From assembly GCF_028204155.1 (NCBI RefSeq), contig NZ_JAQLOI010000001.1, positions 1 through 64,000 on the forward strand: 64,000 bases of DNA. The letters are read 5' to 3'. Of the stretch, positions 1-13,679 are shown one piece after another; the first letter of the stretch is position 1, and each line of letters starts with the position of its first letter. The translations under genes and the position numbers were made by a program. The notes under the pieces were generated by a model, which made no database searches, had not been told where the DNA came from, and saw only the letters and a list, made by a program, of their open reading frames with translations. This DNA is from Vibrio algarum (GTDB lineage: Bacteria; Pseudomonadota; Gammaproteobacteria; Enterobacterales; Vibrionaceae).

Positions 1-2
1 AA

Positions 3-79
3 TGGCGGAGTGGACGGGACTCGAACCCGCGACCCCCGGCGTGACAGGCCGGTATTCTAACCAACTGAACTACCACTCC
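3..79 (-). tRNA. tRNA-Asp (anticodon GTC)
   Basis: A 77-nt cloverleaf on the minus strand with an encoded CCA end. The anticodon loop reads GTC, and the T arm carries the usual GTTCGAGTC. It lies directly downstream of 5S rRNA and is probably cotranscribed with the rRNA operon, a common arrangement in Vibrio. The operon terminator would lie before base 1 and is not visible. Confidence 0.97.
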
Positions 80-167
80 ACATGGTATTCTTACATTAAC
101 AAAGTCTGACTTAGATGCTTTGTTAATTTTTGCTTTTATCTTTTCTAAAAAAGATAAAAACGAATAA

Positions 168-287
168 GAGCCTGGCGATGTCCTACTCTCACATGGGGAA
201 ACCCCACACTACCATCGGCGCTATTGCGTTTCACTTCTGAGTTCGGCATGGAATCAGGTGGGTCCACAATGCTATGGTCGCCAAGCA
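168..287 (-). rRNA. rrf: 5S ribosomal RNA
   Basis: The minus strand begins TGCTTGGCGACCATAGC and ends in the complementary CGCCAGGC, as in gammaproteobacterial 5S rRNA. The length is about 120 nt. It follows 23S by about 90 nt and is the last rRNA of the operon. The exact 3' end is uncertain by a few bases. Confidence 0.95.
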
Positions 288-377
288 AAATCTTAAAATT
301 CGAAAAGCCAACAAAAATATAAGTTCTTCACACATTCAATGTTCTTCATTGAGTCCACAAAACCCCTTGGGTGTTGT

Positions 378-3270
<2,893 letters not shown>

Positions 3271-3717
3271 ATACAACCCCAAGAGGTCTTTATGTATGGT
3301 AAACAACCAAGGTTATAAATCGTTGTCTCATTATTTGAATGAGCGAGACAACTGTGTTTGTTTCCGCTTTAAAAAGCAGAAGCAAACTTTCGATTTTGCC
3401 GGACTCAAATATTAAACAATCTAACCGAAGTTAGTTGTTTCCAAGAACACTTGAATGTGTGTTGGTTTGTTATTACCGAAGTAACAACAAGTACCTATCG
3501 TTTTCTTTCTAAAAAGAAGCCAATAGGATTTGAGAACTTTTATTTTGACAACTTAATCACAGCCTTGAGCCGTTTTATTTCACTTTTTCAAAAGTGAAAA
3601 CAATTAAGTTATCAGTCAGCTTTCCAAATTGTTAAAGAGCAAAGATTTTCATTCTACTTAAAGAAAAAAACCATTTTTAAATACTCTCATCTAAACGAAG
3701 ACAAAAACACTTAAAAA
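3271..3717 (-). other. Internal transcribed spacer, 23S side
   Basis: Spacer of about 450 nt between tRNA-Ala and 23S rRNA. It holds an antitermination boxA (3629-3641) and inverted segments flanking 23S that probably form the RNase III processing stem. No protein gene is seen. Confidence 0.8.
3629..3641 (-). promoter_or_regulatory. rrn antitermination boxA (spacer copy)
   Basis: The minus strand reads TGCTCTTTAACAA, identical to the E. coli rrn boxA core. Its place between tRNA-Ala and 23S matches the second boxA of other rrn operons. It is expected to bind NusB/NusE and protect the long untranslated transcript from Rho. Confidence 0.8.
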
Positions 3718-3793
3718 TGGTGGAGCTATGCGGGATCGAACCGCAGACCTCTTCGCTGCCAGCGAAGCGCTCTCCCAGCTGAGCTATAGCCCC
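3718..3793 (-). tRNA. tRNA-Ala (anticodon GGC)
   Basis: A 76-nt cloverleaf in the 16S-23S spacer with an encoded CCA end and a GGGGCTATAGCTC acceptor/D-arm start. The anticodon stem-loop CTTCGCTGGCAGCGAAG gives GGC. It is the only tRNA in this spacer. E. coli rrn spacers carry Ala-TGC with Ile or Glu-TTC instead. Confidence 0.96.
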
Positions 3794-3876
3794 GAGCACC
3801 AGGAAGTACAATTCCTTTCTCTTTACTTTCTAAACCTATTCAATCTGTGTGGACACTCATCAAGCAATCTATCGTT

Positions 3877-5428
<1,552 letters not shown>

Positions 5429-5679
5429 AAGTTTTTTGGCTCAATGAATACTGACTTTAAATTGCCTTTTACTTTTTAGCCAAAGCCAAATAGTAAAGTG
5501 TTCTTTAAAGTTCATACCATTCCAACAGAATGGTATTTAAATAACTGTGTTCGATATCCGAAGACATCAAATTAGGTCACTCAGTTCATTGAAACCGATT
5601 TTTGATTTCTTGCCCGAAAGCAGAGAATCATTGTCGATTGTCATCAACGAGTGCCCACACAGATTGATATAGGTTTAAA

Positions 5680-5691
5680 TTGTTAAAGAGC
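5680..5691 (-). promoter_or_regulatory. rrn leader boxA
   Basis: The minus strand reads GCTCTTTAACAA in the leader, about 35 nt downstream of the P2 -10 box and 250 nt ahead of 16S. This is the expected place for the first rrn antitermination site, and its core matches the spacer copy. Confidence 0.75.
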
Positions 5692-5725
5692 GTTGCTTCT
5701 AGGCTTTCCCTTGAAGCGGACGTGC

Positions 5726-5753
5726 ATTCTAGCGATTTAAAGTGAAGAGTCAA
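5726..5753 (-). promoter_or_regulatory. rrn P2 promoter
   Basis: On the minus strand, -35 TTGACT (5748-5753) and -10 TAGAAT (5726-5731) are separated by 16 nt. An A/T-rich UP-like stretch lies upstream. It sits about 126 bp downstream of P1, matching the P1/P2 tandem arrangement of rrn operons. Confidence 0.8.
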
Positions 5754-5851
5754 ATACTTTTTCATTTTAATTTCGAAAGGCTTTTTCAAGCTGCTCGTCT
5801 TACTGATTTATCTGCAAAGCCTTGTGGGCTCTGCCGTGTCAGTGAGAGCGC

Positions 5852-5879
5852 ATTATAGGGAGAGAATTAAACATAGCAA
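5852..5879 (-). promoter_or_regulatory. rrn P1 promoter
   Basis: On the minus strand, -35 TTGCTA (5874-5879) and a perfect -10 TATAAT (5852-5857) are separated by 16 nt. A GC-rich discriminator GCGCTC follows, typical of stringently controlled rRNA promoters. A-tracts just upstream (5880-5920) resemble an UP element. Confidence 0.75.
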
Positions 5880-5988
5880 CTATTTTTTGCCAAAAATTAG
5901 TTTTTTTGAAATTTTATTCCAATACAGATTAATACATAGATAACACACACTTTATACACAGATGGCTGTGGATAAAGTACGCTATCAC

Positions 5989-7242
5989 CTAATCATCACT
6001 ATCAAAAAAATAGGAGATACGAGAACGAGGGTTTAAGTACTCTCTTATTTTCTCAGGTAACTTAGAAGGTAAAATTGCAGCCACTATTTTTAAATCTTTA
6101 TCTGCTAAGTCTAGGATCGGAGCTTGGGTACGAGGCACATTTGGATCATAGAGAAGTACATTAGGAAACAAAATATGTTTAGCGTTTACTGAAATGACTA
6201 GACCTACCATCTTATTTGATAGCTGAACAATTGTTCCCGGCGGATATACCCCCATGAACTTAATCAAAAGATTTAGGTTATCGATACTATAGAGGTGCTT
6301 ACAGTTTTTATATAAATAGGATAATGCGTTATATGGGATTTTTTGCTCTGCTACGATATTACTATGACACAAATTATCATACGCGTTAGCTAAAGAGACA
6401 ATTTGTGCAAGTTCATCTATTGCATCTTCTTTCAATCCATCGGGGTAACCAGAACCATCTCGCATCTCGTGGTGTTGGATGATGATTTTTTTAGTTGATT
6501 CTGGAAAGTTTTTTGCTGATTCCGCTATATCCAAGCCGTATTTAGGGTGTAACTTCAAGTAATTCTTCTCAGGAACAGTGTGAGCAGTCTTCTTTCTTAA
6601 GATGTTTGTCGGTATTTTTATCTTTCCGATATCATGGAAAAGAGCACCAAATGCAATGTCTTTAATTTGTTTAGAGTTGAAGCCTTTGCTTTTTGCAATC
6701 ATCATTGCGAGCACAGAAACATTAAGCGAATGAAAATATATATCTTCAAATTCACTCTTTCCATTCATAAGATGCAGTGTTACGTGATCATCAGATAACA
6801 ATTTTTCAACGATATCATCAACCATAAGAGTTGCTTCCGCCACTGCAGAATCTGGACGATTTCTGATTTTGCTCATGACTGAACGTAATTGAGACAAAGA
6901 ACGTTCGAATTCTTTTTCACAATTAATCACTCTTCTTCTATATGAGTTAAGCTTATCTATGCGGGCCTGCTTTTCTTCCCACATTTTTTTGGCTTCGAGG
7001 TCTATTTCTTCAGCAGCAGCCGTGTTCTCATCAGGAACTTCTTTAATAGGGAGAGGCCCCACATCACTTTGAGCGGGATCAATATATACGTACTGAATGC
7101 CTAAGTGTTTAATAAGGTTAATCTGATCTTGGGACTTTAGTTTAAAACTATTAAATAAAAACGGATGCTCGTTCCATTTGACTGGCAAGCGAATGTGTAT
7201 TCCAGGTTGAATTCTATCTACGGTGATTTTAATGCTTGCCAC
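5989..7242 (-). CDS. HD-GYP domain protein with DUF3391 (putative c-di-GMP phosphodiesterase)
   Basis: This 417-residue cytoplasmic protein probably hydrolyses cyclic di-GMP. The N terminus (about 1-100) matches the DUF3391 type that precedes HD-GYP domains in Vibrio. The HD-GYP domain spans about 165-320: a first His at H171, HD at 203-204 followed by IGKIKIP, and HHEMRDGSGYP at 257-267 with the diagnostic GYP. All metal-binding signature residues appear present, so it should be active. It is transcribed alone towards the rRNA operon, with about 190 nt separating it from the chemoreceptor gene. Function is from family knowledge; substrate was not tested. Confidence 0.88.
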   Translation of the reverse strand: MASIKITVDRIQPGIHIRLPVKWNEHPFLFNSFKLKSQDQINLIKHLGIQYVYIDPAQSDVGPLPIKEVPDENTAAAEEIDLEAKKMWEEKQARIDKLNSYRRRVINCEKEFERSLSQLRSVMSKIRNRPDSAVAEATLMVDDIVEKLLSDDHVTLHLMNGKSEFEDIYFHSLNVSVLAMMIAKSKGFNSKQIKDIAFGALFHDIGKIKIPTNILRKKTAHTVPEKNYLKLHPKYGLDIAESAKNFPESTKKIIIQHHEMRDGSGYPDGLKEDAIDELAQIVSLANAYDNLCHSNIVAEQKIPYNALSYLYKNCKHLYSIDNLNLLIKFMGVYPPGTIVQLSNKMVGLVISVNAKHILFPNVLLYDPNVPRTQAPILDLADKDLKIVAAILPSKLPEKIREYLNPRSRISYFFDSDD

Positions 7243-7435
7243 GTGAGTATCTTGTTATCTCTGTTACATTACCAATACCTATAACTTTATCTAAAGCATA
7301 GAACAAAATCATCTTTTAAAAGAAATCAGCTCGATTTATTAACTTGTGTGCAGTATAAAACTAGTAACACACAGAGATAGTACCACCCTCTATTCAGGGC
7401 GTTAAATATGACAACACTTACTCACTTTGTGATGA

Positions 7436-8989
7436 TTAAAACTGGCGAATCAATCGCTGTAAACCATCAAGGTCATTAACCAGCTGACTTGTTCTCACCA
7501 CCGAGGAGCTCGATACCAATAGAGTGTCGTCTGCCAGCTTTTTGATATTAGTGACATTACGATTGACTTCATTTGTTACACTCGCCTGTTGATCAACAGA
7601 CACGGCTATTTGATGGCTATTATCAGTAACCTGATTCAACATGCTACTTATATTATTAAGCACTTCACCGGTTTGATTTGCACGGTCAGTACATTCCGTC
7701 GATAACTCACCACCTCGTGTCATTATACTTACTGCATTTGTTGCCGTTGATTGCAGGTCAACAATCATTTCTTGAATTTCATTTGTCGATGATCTCGTTT
7801 TAGTCGCAAGCGATCTGACTTCATCAGCTACAACAGCAAAACCTCGTCCATACTCACCAGCTCTTGCTGCTTCAATTGCAGCATTTAACGCCAGTAAATT
7901 AGTTTGCTCAGAAATATTTCCGATTACATCAAGAATACCTTCAATTTTTTGGCTATTTTGCGCCAAATTATCGATAACTTCTCTTGAGCTTTTTAACTCG
8001 GCCGCTAATTGGTCAATTACATCTATCGTAATCGCAATGCTTTCGAGTCCTTTTTGAGATTCTTGATTTGCTTCTTCTGTAGCCTTTGACGCCATAGATG
8101 CACTATTAGCAACTTCACGTATCGATTGACTAAGCTCTTCTGCAGCTGCAGCAACTTGCTCAGTTTCACTCGATTGCTGTCCAAGACTCTGCTCTATCGA
8201 TTTAATCGTTCTGAATTCTTCCTCTGCAGAATTAAGTATTTTTCCTGCAGTTTCGGTTGTTCTTCCAGAAACCGCTCGCAGTTCTGCTCTTCGCATCATC
8301 AAAGCCAATTCGATTCGAGAACAATCATCAAAATAACCAGTATATGGCTTTTCCATCAATGGGTTGTCATATGAATCTTTAGCCAACTCTGCAATTTTGT
8401 TAAATCTTGATTTTTGATAAAGAGACGAAGCAAATAGAGTTGCACCAAGGCTCAAGCCAAAGAACCCTACATAAACAGGGTTAAACCCAAATAGCATTGA
8501 AATCGCTTGTAACACTACAAGCACCGAAAGCAATAGATTGACTGATTGAAACGAAAAACGTTTGCCAGTGACGTTCTCTCCATTACTCATTTTTTTATAA
8601 AGCACACTTGCTCTATCAACCTGCTCTGGTTCTGGCTTTGAGCGCACAGATTGATATTCGACAATTTCACCCTTTTCATTCTTTATAGGAGTAACAAAAG
8701 CTGAAACCCAATAGTGACCACCACCTTTGCATTGGTTTTTGACCAACCCCATCCAACTTTTTCCAGATTTTATATATTGCCATAACTGACCAAATGCATC
8801 TTTCGGCATATCTTTATGCCGAACCATATTGTGCGGATTACCAACCAATTCTTCTTCTTGATATTCAGCCACTTCACAAAAGGTGTTATTTGCATAAGTA
8901 ACAATACTGGATGTGTCTGTCGTAGAGATAAGGTTGACATCCTTTGAGTAAGATTTATTCAAAGGATCATTTGAACTGTTCACTGACAT
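7436..8989 (-). CDS. Aer-like methyl-accepting chemotaxis protein with PAS domain
   Basis: This is a membrane-anchored chemoreceptor that probably senses redox or energy state. An N-terminal PAS domain (ISTTDTSSIVTYANNTFCEV, then FxxGxPHNMVRHKDMP) is of the Aer type. Two closely spaced hydrophobic segments follow near the middle, then a long MCP signalling coiled coil with the hairpin RAGEYGRGFAVVADEVRSLA. The frame extends 21 codons further upstream to 9052, but that start has no Shine-Dalgarno. The internal ATG at 8989 follows GAGAAACC and begins at the usual Aer position, giving 517 residues. No periplasmic ligand domain is seen. Confidence 0.88.
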   Translation of the reverse strand: MSVNSSNDPLNKSYSKDVNLISTTDTSSIVTYANNTFCEVAEYQEEELVGNPHNMVRHKDMPKDAFGQLWQYIKSGKSWMGLVKNQCKGGGHYWVSAFVTPIKNEKGEIVEYQSVRSKPEPEQVDRASVLYKKMSNGENVTGKRFSFQSVNLLLSVLVVLQAISMLFGFNPVYVGFFGLSLGATLFASSLYQKSRFNKIAELAKDSYDNPLMEKPYTGYFDDCSRIELALMMRRAELRAVSGRTTETAGKILNSAEEEFRTIKSIEQSLGQQSSETEQVAAAAEELSQSIREVANSASMASKATEEANQESQKGLESIAITIDVIDQLAAELKSSREVIDNLAQNSQKIEGILDVIGNISEQTNLLALNAAIEAARAGEYGRGFAVVADEVRSLATKTRSSTNEIQEMIVDLQSTATNAVSIMTRGGELSTECTDRANQTGEVLNNISSMLNQVTDNSHQIAVSVDQQASVTNEVNRNVTNIKKLADDTLLVSSSSVVRTSQLVNDLDGLQRLIRQF

Positions 8990-9137
8990 TGGTTTCTCAA
9001 GTAGCCATAAGGAAAGAGGGTTACTTTTACACAAATCCTCACTGTTACTCATTGATAAGCATCAATAAGCACCACAAATAGATCACAAGGGAATTATTGA
9101 CGACTTGATTTTATGAAAATTTGAGTGATTTAACGCA

Positions 9138-9752
9138 TTATGCGAACCAAATAACCCTAAACGCCAAAATAATAAGAACAAGACCGGAAAGCCTATCAAT
9201 GATTAGAGCTTTGCTTCTTAGCTTGTCGAGTAACAGTGGTGAGGAGAGCATAAAAGCAATAAAGGTATACCACAAACCGTCTACAAGATAAGGGGTTACA
9301 ACAACAATAGCTCTACTCGACAACTCTGAACCCACCGAAACAAATTGCGAAAAAAGTGCAGTAAAAAACAACATAATTTTAGGGCTGGTTAGTGAGATCA
9401 GAAAACCTTCTTTCGCTGACTGCAACACACTTACTTTTTCGCCAGCTTCTAACTTTGCGGCCACACCACCTTTTGAACGTAAAGCCAAAAATCCTAAATA
9501 AGCTAGATAAAAAGCACCAACATAACTAATAACAGTAAATAAGGTTGGGTATTGATGTAATAAAGCGGCGAGCCCAACCAAAGTAATACAAGCATAAACC
9601 GCAATACCTGTAGCATGTGCCCAGGCTGTTGCTATACCATTTAGCCGCCCTCCCGCCAAGCTGTGTTTCACTACAATAGCTAAACTAGGCCCCGGTGACA
9701 TTGCACCTAACAAACAAATCGTAAAGAGGGATAACCACACTGTGATTGTCAT
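9138..9752 (-). CDS. LysE/RhtB family amino-acid exporter
   Basis: A 204-residue inner-membrane protein with about six hydrophobic segments. The early GAMSPGPSLAIV motif is diagnostic of the LysE/RhtB exporters, which expel amino acids such as lysine or threonine. Length is normal for the family. The start follows AGGAACACGAA. A LysR-type regulator lies about 100 nt upstream on the same strand and could control it, although LysR regulators are more often divergent from their target. The substrate cannot be deduced. Confidence 0.88.
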   Translation of the reverse strand: MTITVWLSLFTICLLGAMSPGPSLAIVVKHSLAGGRLNGIATAWAHATGIAVYACITLVGLAALLHQYPTLFTVISYVGAFYLAYLGFLALRSKGGVAAKLEAGEKVSVLQSAKEGFLISLTSPKIMLFFTALFSQFVSVGSELSSRAIVVVTPYLVDGLWYTFIAFMLSSPLLLDKLRSKALIIDRLSGLVLIILAFRVIWFA

Positions 9753-9849
9753 TTCGTGTTCCTATAAAGGTTCTAAGTGAGAATATTCGCGCTTTTGAAA
9801 AGGCTAACAGTAAAGAACTATCAAATGAAATCAACAATTATCATTCAGG

Positions 9850-10776
9850 TCATGATTTTGAATCATACCCTACAGAATAAATAGAGCTACGAAGAATTTC
9901 ATAAGACAACCTTCTAACCCATTGATGTGATTTTTCTTCATCATATTTTGGATGCCATATAATCCAATACTTTTGCAACGGTAAATCAAATGGAAGGTCA
10001 TAATGCAAAATAGGCAGGTGCTTTTGCATATTTTTCGCAATGTGCTGAGGGATAACAAGTAGATAGTTACTTTCTATCAAGGTGCTAAATGCCGCCGAAT
10101 AAAATGGAACTTTTAAACCAATTTCTCGATGCTTCCGCATATCAAACAAATGGGTATCAAGCTCACTATTTTTGTCTCCCCCTGTAATCACTATATGCTG
10201 GTAACGAAGAATATCATCAAGTGAAAGTGACTTCCGACCTGATAGAGGGTGAGAATCCCTCATAACACAAACTAAATAATCTTCGCCAATCAATTTTCCA
10301 GATAAGCCTTTTGGTTTATTATTTTGAAGCGTGCAAGCTAAATTTATCGGGCTATTTGCAAAGCTATCAGCCATATGAGGTAGCCAAAAGTGATAGTTAA
10401 ATTTAGCGTGAAGAGCTTGGCTACTTATCTTTTTAATAATTTCCGGAAAGATATATTGAGCGACATAATCGCTACAAGCAAAATTAACCTCTCCAGCCCA
10501 ATTTGAAGGTTCGAAAGATGGTTCTTCAATAAGATGTTTGAACTCACTAAATAACGTTTCAAGTTTAGCTTGAAGCTCTACAGCCCTTGGGGTTTTGTAT
10601 AAATCATTACCTTCTCGAATAAGTAGAGGATCATTAAATAGATCTCGCAGCTGTGCTAATTGCCTGCTCACAGCAGACTGAGTAATGTTCAGCCGCTTTG
10701 CCGCTTGGCTCACATGGCACTCTTCTAATATGACTAAAAGAGAACGAAGTAAATTCAAGTTGACACTATTTAACAT
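9850..10776 (-). CDS. LysR family transcriptional regulator
   Basis: A 308-residue DNA-binding regulator. The N-terminal winged helix-turn-helix (about 5-65) has the LysR pattern LLVILEECHVSQAAKRLNI followed by TQSAVSRQLAQLR. The C-terminal two-lobed effector domain carries the motif VMRDSHPLS. It lies upstream of and codirectional with the LysE-type exporter, so it may regulate that gene or a distant one. The inducer is unknown. Confidence 0.88.
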   Translation of the reverse strand: MLNSVNLNLLRSLLVILEECHVSQAAKRLNITQSAVSRQLAQLRDLFNDPLLIREGNDLYKTPRAVELQAKLETLFSEFKHLIEEPSFEPSNWAGEVNFACSDYVAQYIFPEIIKKISSQALHAKFNYHFWLPHMADSFANSPINLACTLQNNKPKGLSGKLIGEDYLVCVMRDSHPLSGRKSLSLDDILRYQHIVITGGDKNSELDTHLFDMRKHREIGLKVPFYSAAFSTLIESNYLLVIPQHIAKNMQKHLPILHYDLPFDLPLQKYWIIWHPKYDEEKSHQWVRRLSYEILRSSIYSVGYDSKS

Positions 10777-10861
10777 GGTTATAATTCTTACTATGGTGAG
10801 ATATTTTACAAATCATGACATAGCCTACTAGCAGGTCATAACAAATTTAATATGCAGGTAC

Positions 10862-10885
10862 AAAAAAGCCTCGAAAAATCGAGGC
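10862..10885 (-). terminator. Rho-independent terminator of the zinc-ribbon gene
   Basis: The minus strand reads GCCTCGA-TTTT-TCGAGGC followed by TTTTTT, a 7-bp GC-rich stem with a U tract, 20 nt after the stop codon of the small zinc-ribbon gene. Confidence 0.85.
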
Positions 10886-10905
10886 ATTCACTTATATCTA
10901 AGAAA

Positions 10906-11064
10906 CTACTTTTCTTCTTTTCTCCAATTTCGAGCCATATATTTATCAGATTCACAGCATGGGCAATAGGGTAGAGCTTCACCATCATCTACTAATTCGA
11001 CAACAATCCTACATTTTTCGCATACATATGAGCCCTTTCCAGGCTTATCTCCGGTAGAAAACAT
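10906..11064 (-). CDS. Small zinc-ribbon protein (52 residues)
   Basis: A short gene with full expression signals. The ATG at 11064 is preceded by a strong GGGGAGGTG ribosome site, and a terminator follows the stop. The product starts MFSTGDKPGKGSYVCEKC and has two cysteine pairs, CEKC (15-18) and CPCC (34-37), expected to bind one zinc ion. It resembles the short zinc-ribbon-containing proteins common in gammaproteobacteria. No function is known; the neighbours give no clue. Confidence 0.82.
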   Translation of the reverse strand: MFSTGDKPGKGSYVCEKCRIVVELVDDGEALPYCPCCESDKYMARNWRKEEK

Positions 11065-11347
11065 TCAGCACCTCCCCTGTTGAATATTAACCGAATCAAA
11101 AACGTAGCCCTTTATAGTAAGTCTTGTTGCGTATGAAATCACAAATCCACTTTCTCAAGCTGATTTTTCGTAAATTATAATGATCAACATCAAAAATGAG
11201 TCAGTGTTTACATCTGAAGAAAGGCATAATTCAAAAGGTTTATATGCATTTCTTTTATTATTTCAATTAATTAATAGCAATTAAAAAGTTAACGGTTCAG
11301 AAATATCGGTGTGTTAGAACAACCATCAACTGAACCAATGAAGATAC

Positions 11348-11380
11348 AAAAAAGGTCAGCGCTACCAACGCTGACCTTTT
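11348..11380 (-). terminator. Terminator of the OmpA-family gene
   Basis: AAGGTCAGC pairs with GCTGACCTT around a 9-nt loop. On the minus strand the stem is followed by a T run. It lies about 45 nt beyond the stop codon of the porin gene and is also T-rich on the plus strand. Confidence 0.85.
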
Positions 11381-11424
11381 CTCTATATTTACCCGTATTA
11401 CTTAAAATTTGGCAAACCTAAATA

Positions 11425-12381
11425 TTATTGCTTAATTTCAAACTCATCGATGATAACTTCAACTCGGCGGTTTTCCATACGCCCTTCCGCTGTATCATTA
11501 GAAGCTTTAGGTTTACTTTCACCTTCGCCAAGTACTGTCACTCTCGACTCTTCAATTCCCTGTGTAAACAAGTAATCCGCTACAGACTGCGCACGTTTTT
11601 CAGAAAGCGTTTGATTGTAAGCGGCAGAGCCTCGTGAATCGGTGTGGCCAACGATTTTAGCTTCAGCTTGTGGGTATTTTTTCATAACGCCGATCAACCA
11701 GTCAAAATACTGCTCACTATTCGGTGCCAATTTAGAACTATCATTGTCGAATAACTCTACACCATATTCTTGAAACAACCTTACTTCTGGCATTGGTTCT
11801 TCAACCACAGCGACAACTTCTTCTTCGACAATGACTTCTTCAACCGCCATTGCTGCCACCGGTTCAGCAGCTGAACCAAATTTATAGGTTAAACCGAAGA
11901 AAAGAGAATTCACATCTAAGTTCTCGACAATACCTTCTGTAATATTATTGATACGTTGGTATTCGAAACGACCAAAAACATTTTCTGACAAACCAAATTC
12001 TGTACCTATTGCTGCTACAAGTACTGTGTCATCAATATCATCATAATCTACCCATGCAGCGCCAAGCTTAGCGTAAAAATCAAAATCATTAACAGGTATG
12101 GTTAGCTTAGGCGCTAGGGTAAATACTTTCATGGAGTCATCAAAAGGGGCGGCGTCAAAATCACCTAGATAGTCATACCCAGCTTCCAAGCCAAGCATAT
12201 CAGTAAAATTATAACCAGCATAAATACCGCCGGCCCCGCCATCATCACTACATGAATTATCCAAGGTACATTCGCCATCCAACCAAGAATAACCAATTTT
12301 ACCACCGACATAGGCTTCAGCTTGTACTAACTGAGGAGATAGTACTAATAACGTGGATGCGAGCATTACTAACTTCTTCAT
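11425..12381 (-). CDS. OmpA family outer-membrane protein
   Basis: A 318-residue OmpA-like protein. A signal peptide (MKKLVMLASTLLVLSPQLVQA) leads into an eight-stranded barrel domain (about 22-175) of alternating aromatic strands. An acidic, valine-rich linker and a C-terminal peptidoglycan-binding OmpA domain follow, with the conserved GHTDSRGSAAYNQTLSEKRA and NRRVEV. The frame opens 15 codons earlier, but the ATG at 12381 follows AAAAGGAATTCTT and starts the signal peptide, so I choose it. It has a strong terminator and is monocistronic. It tethers the outer membrane to the wall. Confidence 0.92.
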   Translation of the reverse strand: MKKLVMLASTLLVLSPQLVQAEAYVGGKIGYSWLDGECTLDNSCSDDGGAGGIYAGYNFTDMLGLEAGYDYLGDFDAAPFDDSMKVFTLAPKLTIPVNDFDFYAKLGAAWVDYDDIDDTVLVAAIGTEFGLSENVFGRFEYQRINNITEGIVENLDVNSLFFGLTYKFGSAAEPVAAMAVEEVIVEEEVVAVVEEPMPEVRLFQEYGVELFDNDSSKLAPNSEQYFDWLIGVMKKYPQAEAKIVGHTDSRGSAAYNQTLSEKRAQSVADYLFTQGIEESRVTVLGEGESKPKASNDTAEGRMENRRVEVIIDEFEIKQ

Positions 12382-12816
12382 AAGAATTCCTTTTTTATTG
12401 TATTTAAGCACATCTATATATACCACACTTATAACTGTAGGCTACTCATATTGAAAGGAACTATCTATAGTAATTTGTTTATATAATGCTTGTTTTTAGA
12501 TATTTCCAAACATTGACTCAAAAATGAGAAAGATGCCACAAATAGAAGCTATAAATAGAAGCCGAACTTAATGGATAGCACTTGAATAAACGCTTCAGTT
12601 ACTTGTTCTAACATTACGCTTACTCGTTAAAAATTGACTTACTAAACTCAATATAACCTCCGTTTTCATGTAGGCTACAAAGGCGGTATCATTCCATACC
12701 ACTACTTCGTTATTAATATCATTTCGCACAAAACATATTTTTATTCTGCTAATCAATAAACAGTGTTAATTAGCGCTATAAATGAGAAAATACAAAAAAA
12801 ACAACTTGGATTGGAT
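12382..12816. other. Intergenic region between ompA-like and DUF2058 genes
   Basis: About 435 nt between divergent genes. It is AT-rich and presumably contains both promoters. I see no recognisable RNA gene, repeat or coding frame of note. Confidence 0.5.
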
Positions 12817-13338
12817 ATGGCAAAGTTAAGCTTACAAGACCAGCTACTAAAGGCTGGGTTAGTGAACGAAAAGAAACTAAAAAAGGCCAAAAAAGGCTCG
12901 AAAAAATCGAGAGTGCAAGCTCGAGAAGCCAAGGCTGCGGTTGAACAAAATAAAGAATCTCAAAGACTACGAGATATAGAGCTCAATAAGCAAAGAGATG
13001 AACAACAATTTGGCAGAGAATTAAAGGCTCAAGTTAAGCAGCTCATTGAAATGAACAGAATTGACCAGAAAAATGGTGATATCAAATATAATTTCACCGA
13101 TGGAACTCTAGTTAAATCTCTCTATGTACAACAAGAAACGAGAGAACAGTTAGTAAAAGGTATTTTGTCCGTTGCGAGATATGAGGAAAGCTATGCCGTT
13201 ATTCCTTCGTCGGTGGCTTATAAAATTGCAGAAAGAGATGCAGAAGCAGTTATTGAAAACAAATCGTCTTCGGAAGAAGAGCTTGCTGAAGATGATCCGT
13301 ACGCTGAGTTTGTCGTACCTGATGACTTAATGTGGTAA
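12817..13338 (+). CDS. DUF2058 family protein (YaiL-like)
   Basis: A 173-residue, highly charged, probably cytoplasmic protein of the DUF2058 family. It begins MAKLSLQDQLLKAGLV with a lysine-rich stretch (KKLKKAKKGSKK), then a predicted coiled coil. A compact C-terminal domain (YNFTDGTLVKSLYV, YAVIPSSVA) and an acidic tail follow. The frame is open from 12763, but family members begin at MAKLSLQDQL, so the ATG at 12817 is chosen. Its role is not established, though an RNA- or ribosome-related one would fit the basic N terminus. A terminator follows and marks the end of core DNA before the island. Confidence 0.85.
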   Translation: MAKLSLQDQLLKAGLVNEKKLKKAKKGSKKSRVQAREAKAAVEQNKESQRLRDIELNKQRDEQQFGRELKAQVKQLIEMNRIDQKNGDIKYNFTDGTLVKSLYVQQETREQLVKGILSVARYEESYAVIPSSVAYKIAERDAEAVIENKSSSEEELAEDDPYAEFVVPDDLMW

Positions 13339-13359
13339 TGGTTAGTTTGTGCAAAAACA

Positions 13360-13392
13360 ACAAAGCCCCGACTTTCGTCGAGGCTTTGTTTT
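13360..13392 (+). terminator. Terminator of the DUF2058 gene
   Basis: ACAAAGCCCCGAC pairs with GTCGAGGCTTTGT with one mismatch around TTTC, followed by TTTT. It lies 22 nt after the stop codon. The island-end repeat begins immediately after it. Confidence 0.85.
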
Positions 13393-13393
13393 A

Positions 13394-13417
13394 TAAATAT
13401 GGTACGGTGGGCGGACT
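13394..13417. repeat. Island end repeat (att, distal copy)
   Basis: TAAATATGGTACGGTGGGCGGACT is cited here only as a pair with 33981-34005: the two match in the same orientation except for one missing C. The copy at 33981 contains the 3' end of tRNA-Leu plus its flank. This is the signature of site-specific integration into a tRNA gene, so this copy marks the far end of a 20.6 kb island. Confidence 0.85.
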
Positions 13418-13472
13418 AACCAGTCATGTCTATATCATTGATTTGCAACGACTTATATTAACGCGCTGAAGG

Positions 13473-13502
13473 CAAGGGCTACATAAGGGGTTACATAAAC
13501 AA
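13473..13502. repeat. Candidate integrase arm-type repeat, distal end
   Basis: GGGCTACATAAGGGGTTACATAAA resembles GGGTTACATAGAGGGTTACATAAA at about 33854-33878, in the same orientation. Both lie just inside the island ends and each holds two TTACATA-like units. They may be arm-binding sites for the tyrosine integrase. This is inferred from position and repetition only. Confidence 0.5.
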
Positions 13503-13679
13503 AAAGTCACTCTTTCTGAAGTAACCCTCGCTATTTCGTAGAGTAATAATTTTTAGCTAGAAGTCCATTATGTGAGATTCGTCATGCAGAGGCAAGATAA
13601 ACAGCTTTCCCTTTACAGAATCACTAATCGATACCTGTGCAGCTAAAAGGTGTTTTATGCAAAATCAACACCAATGACA

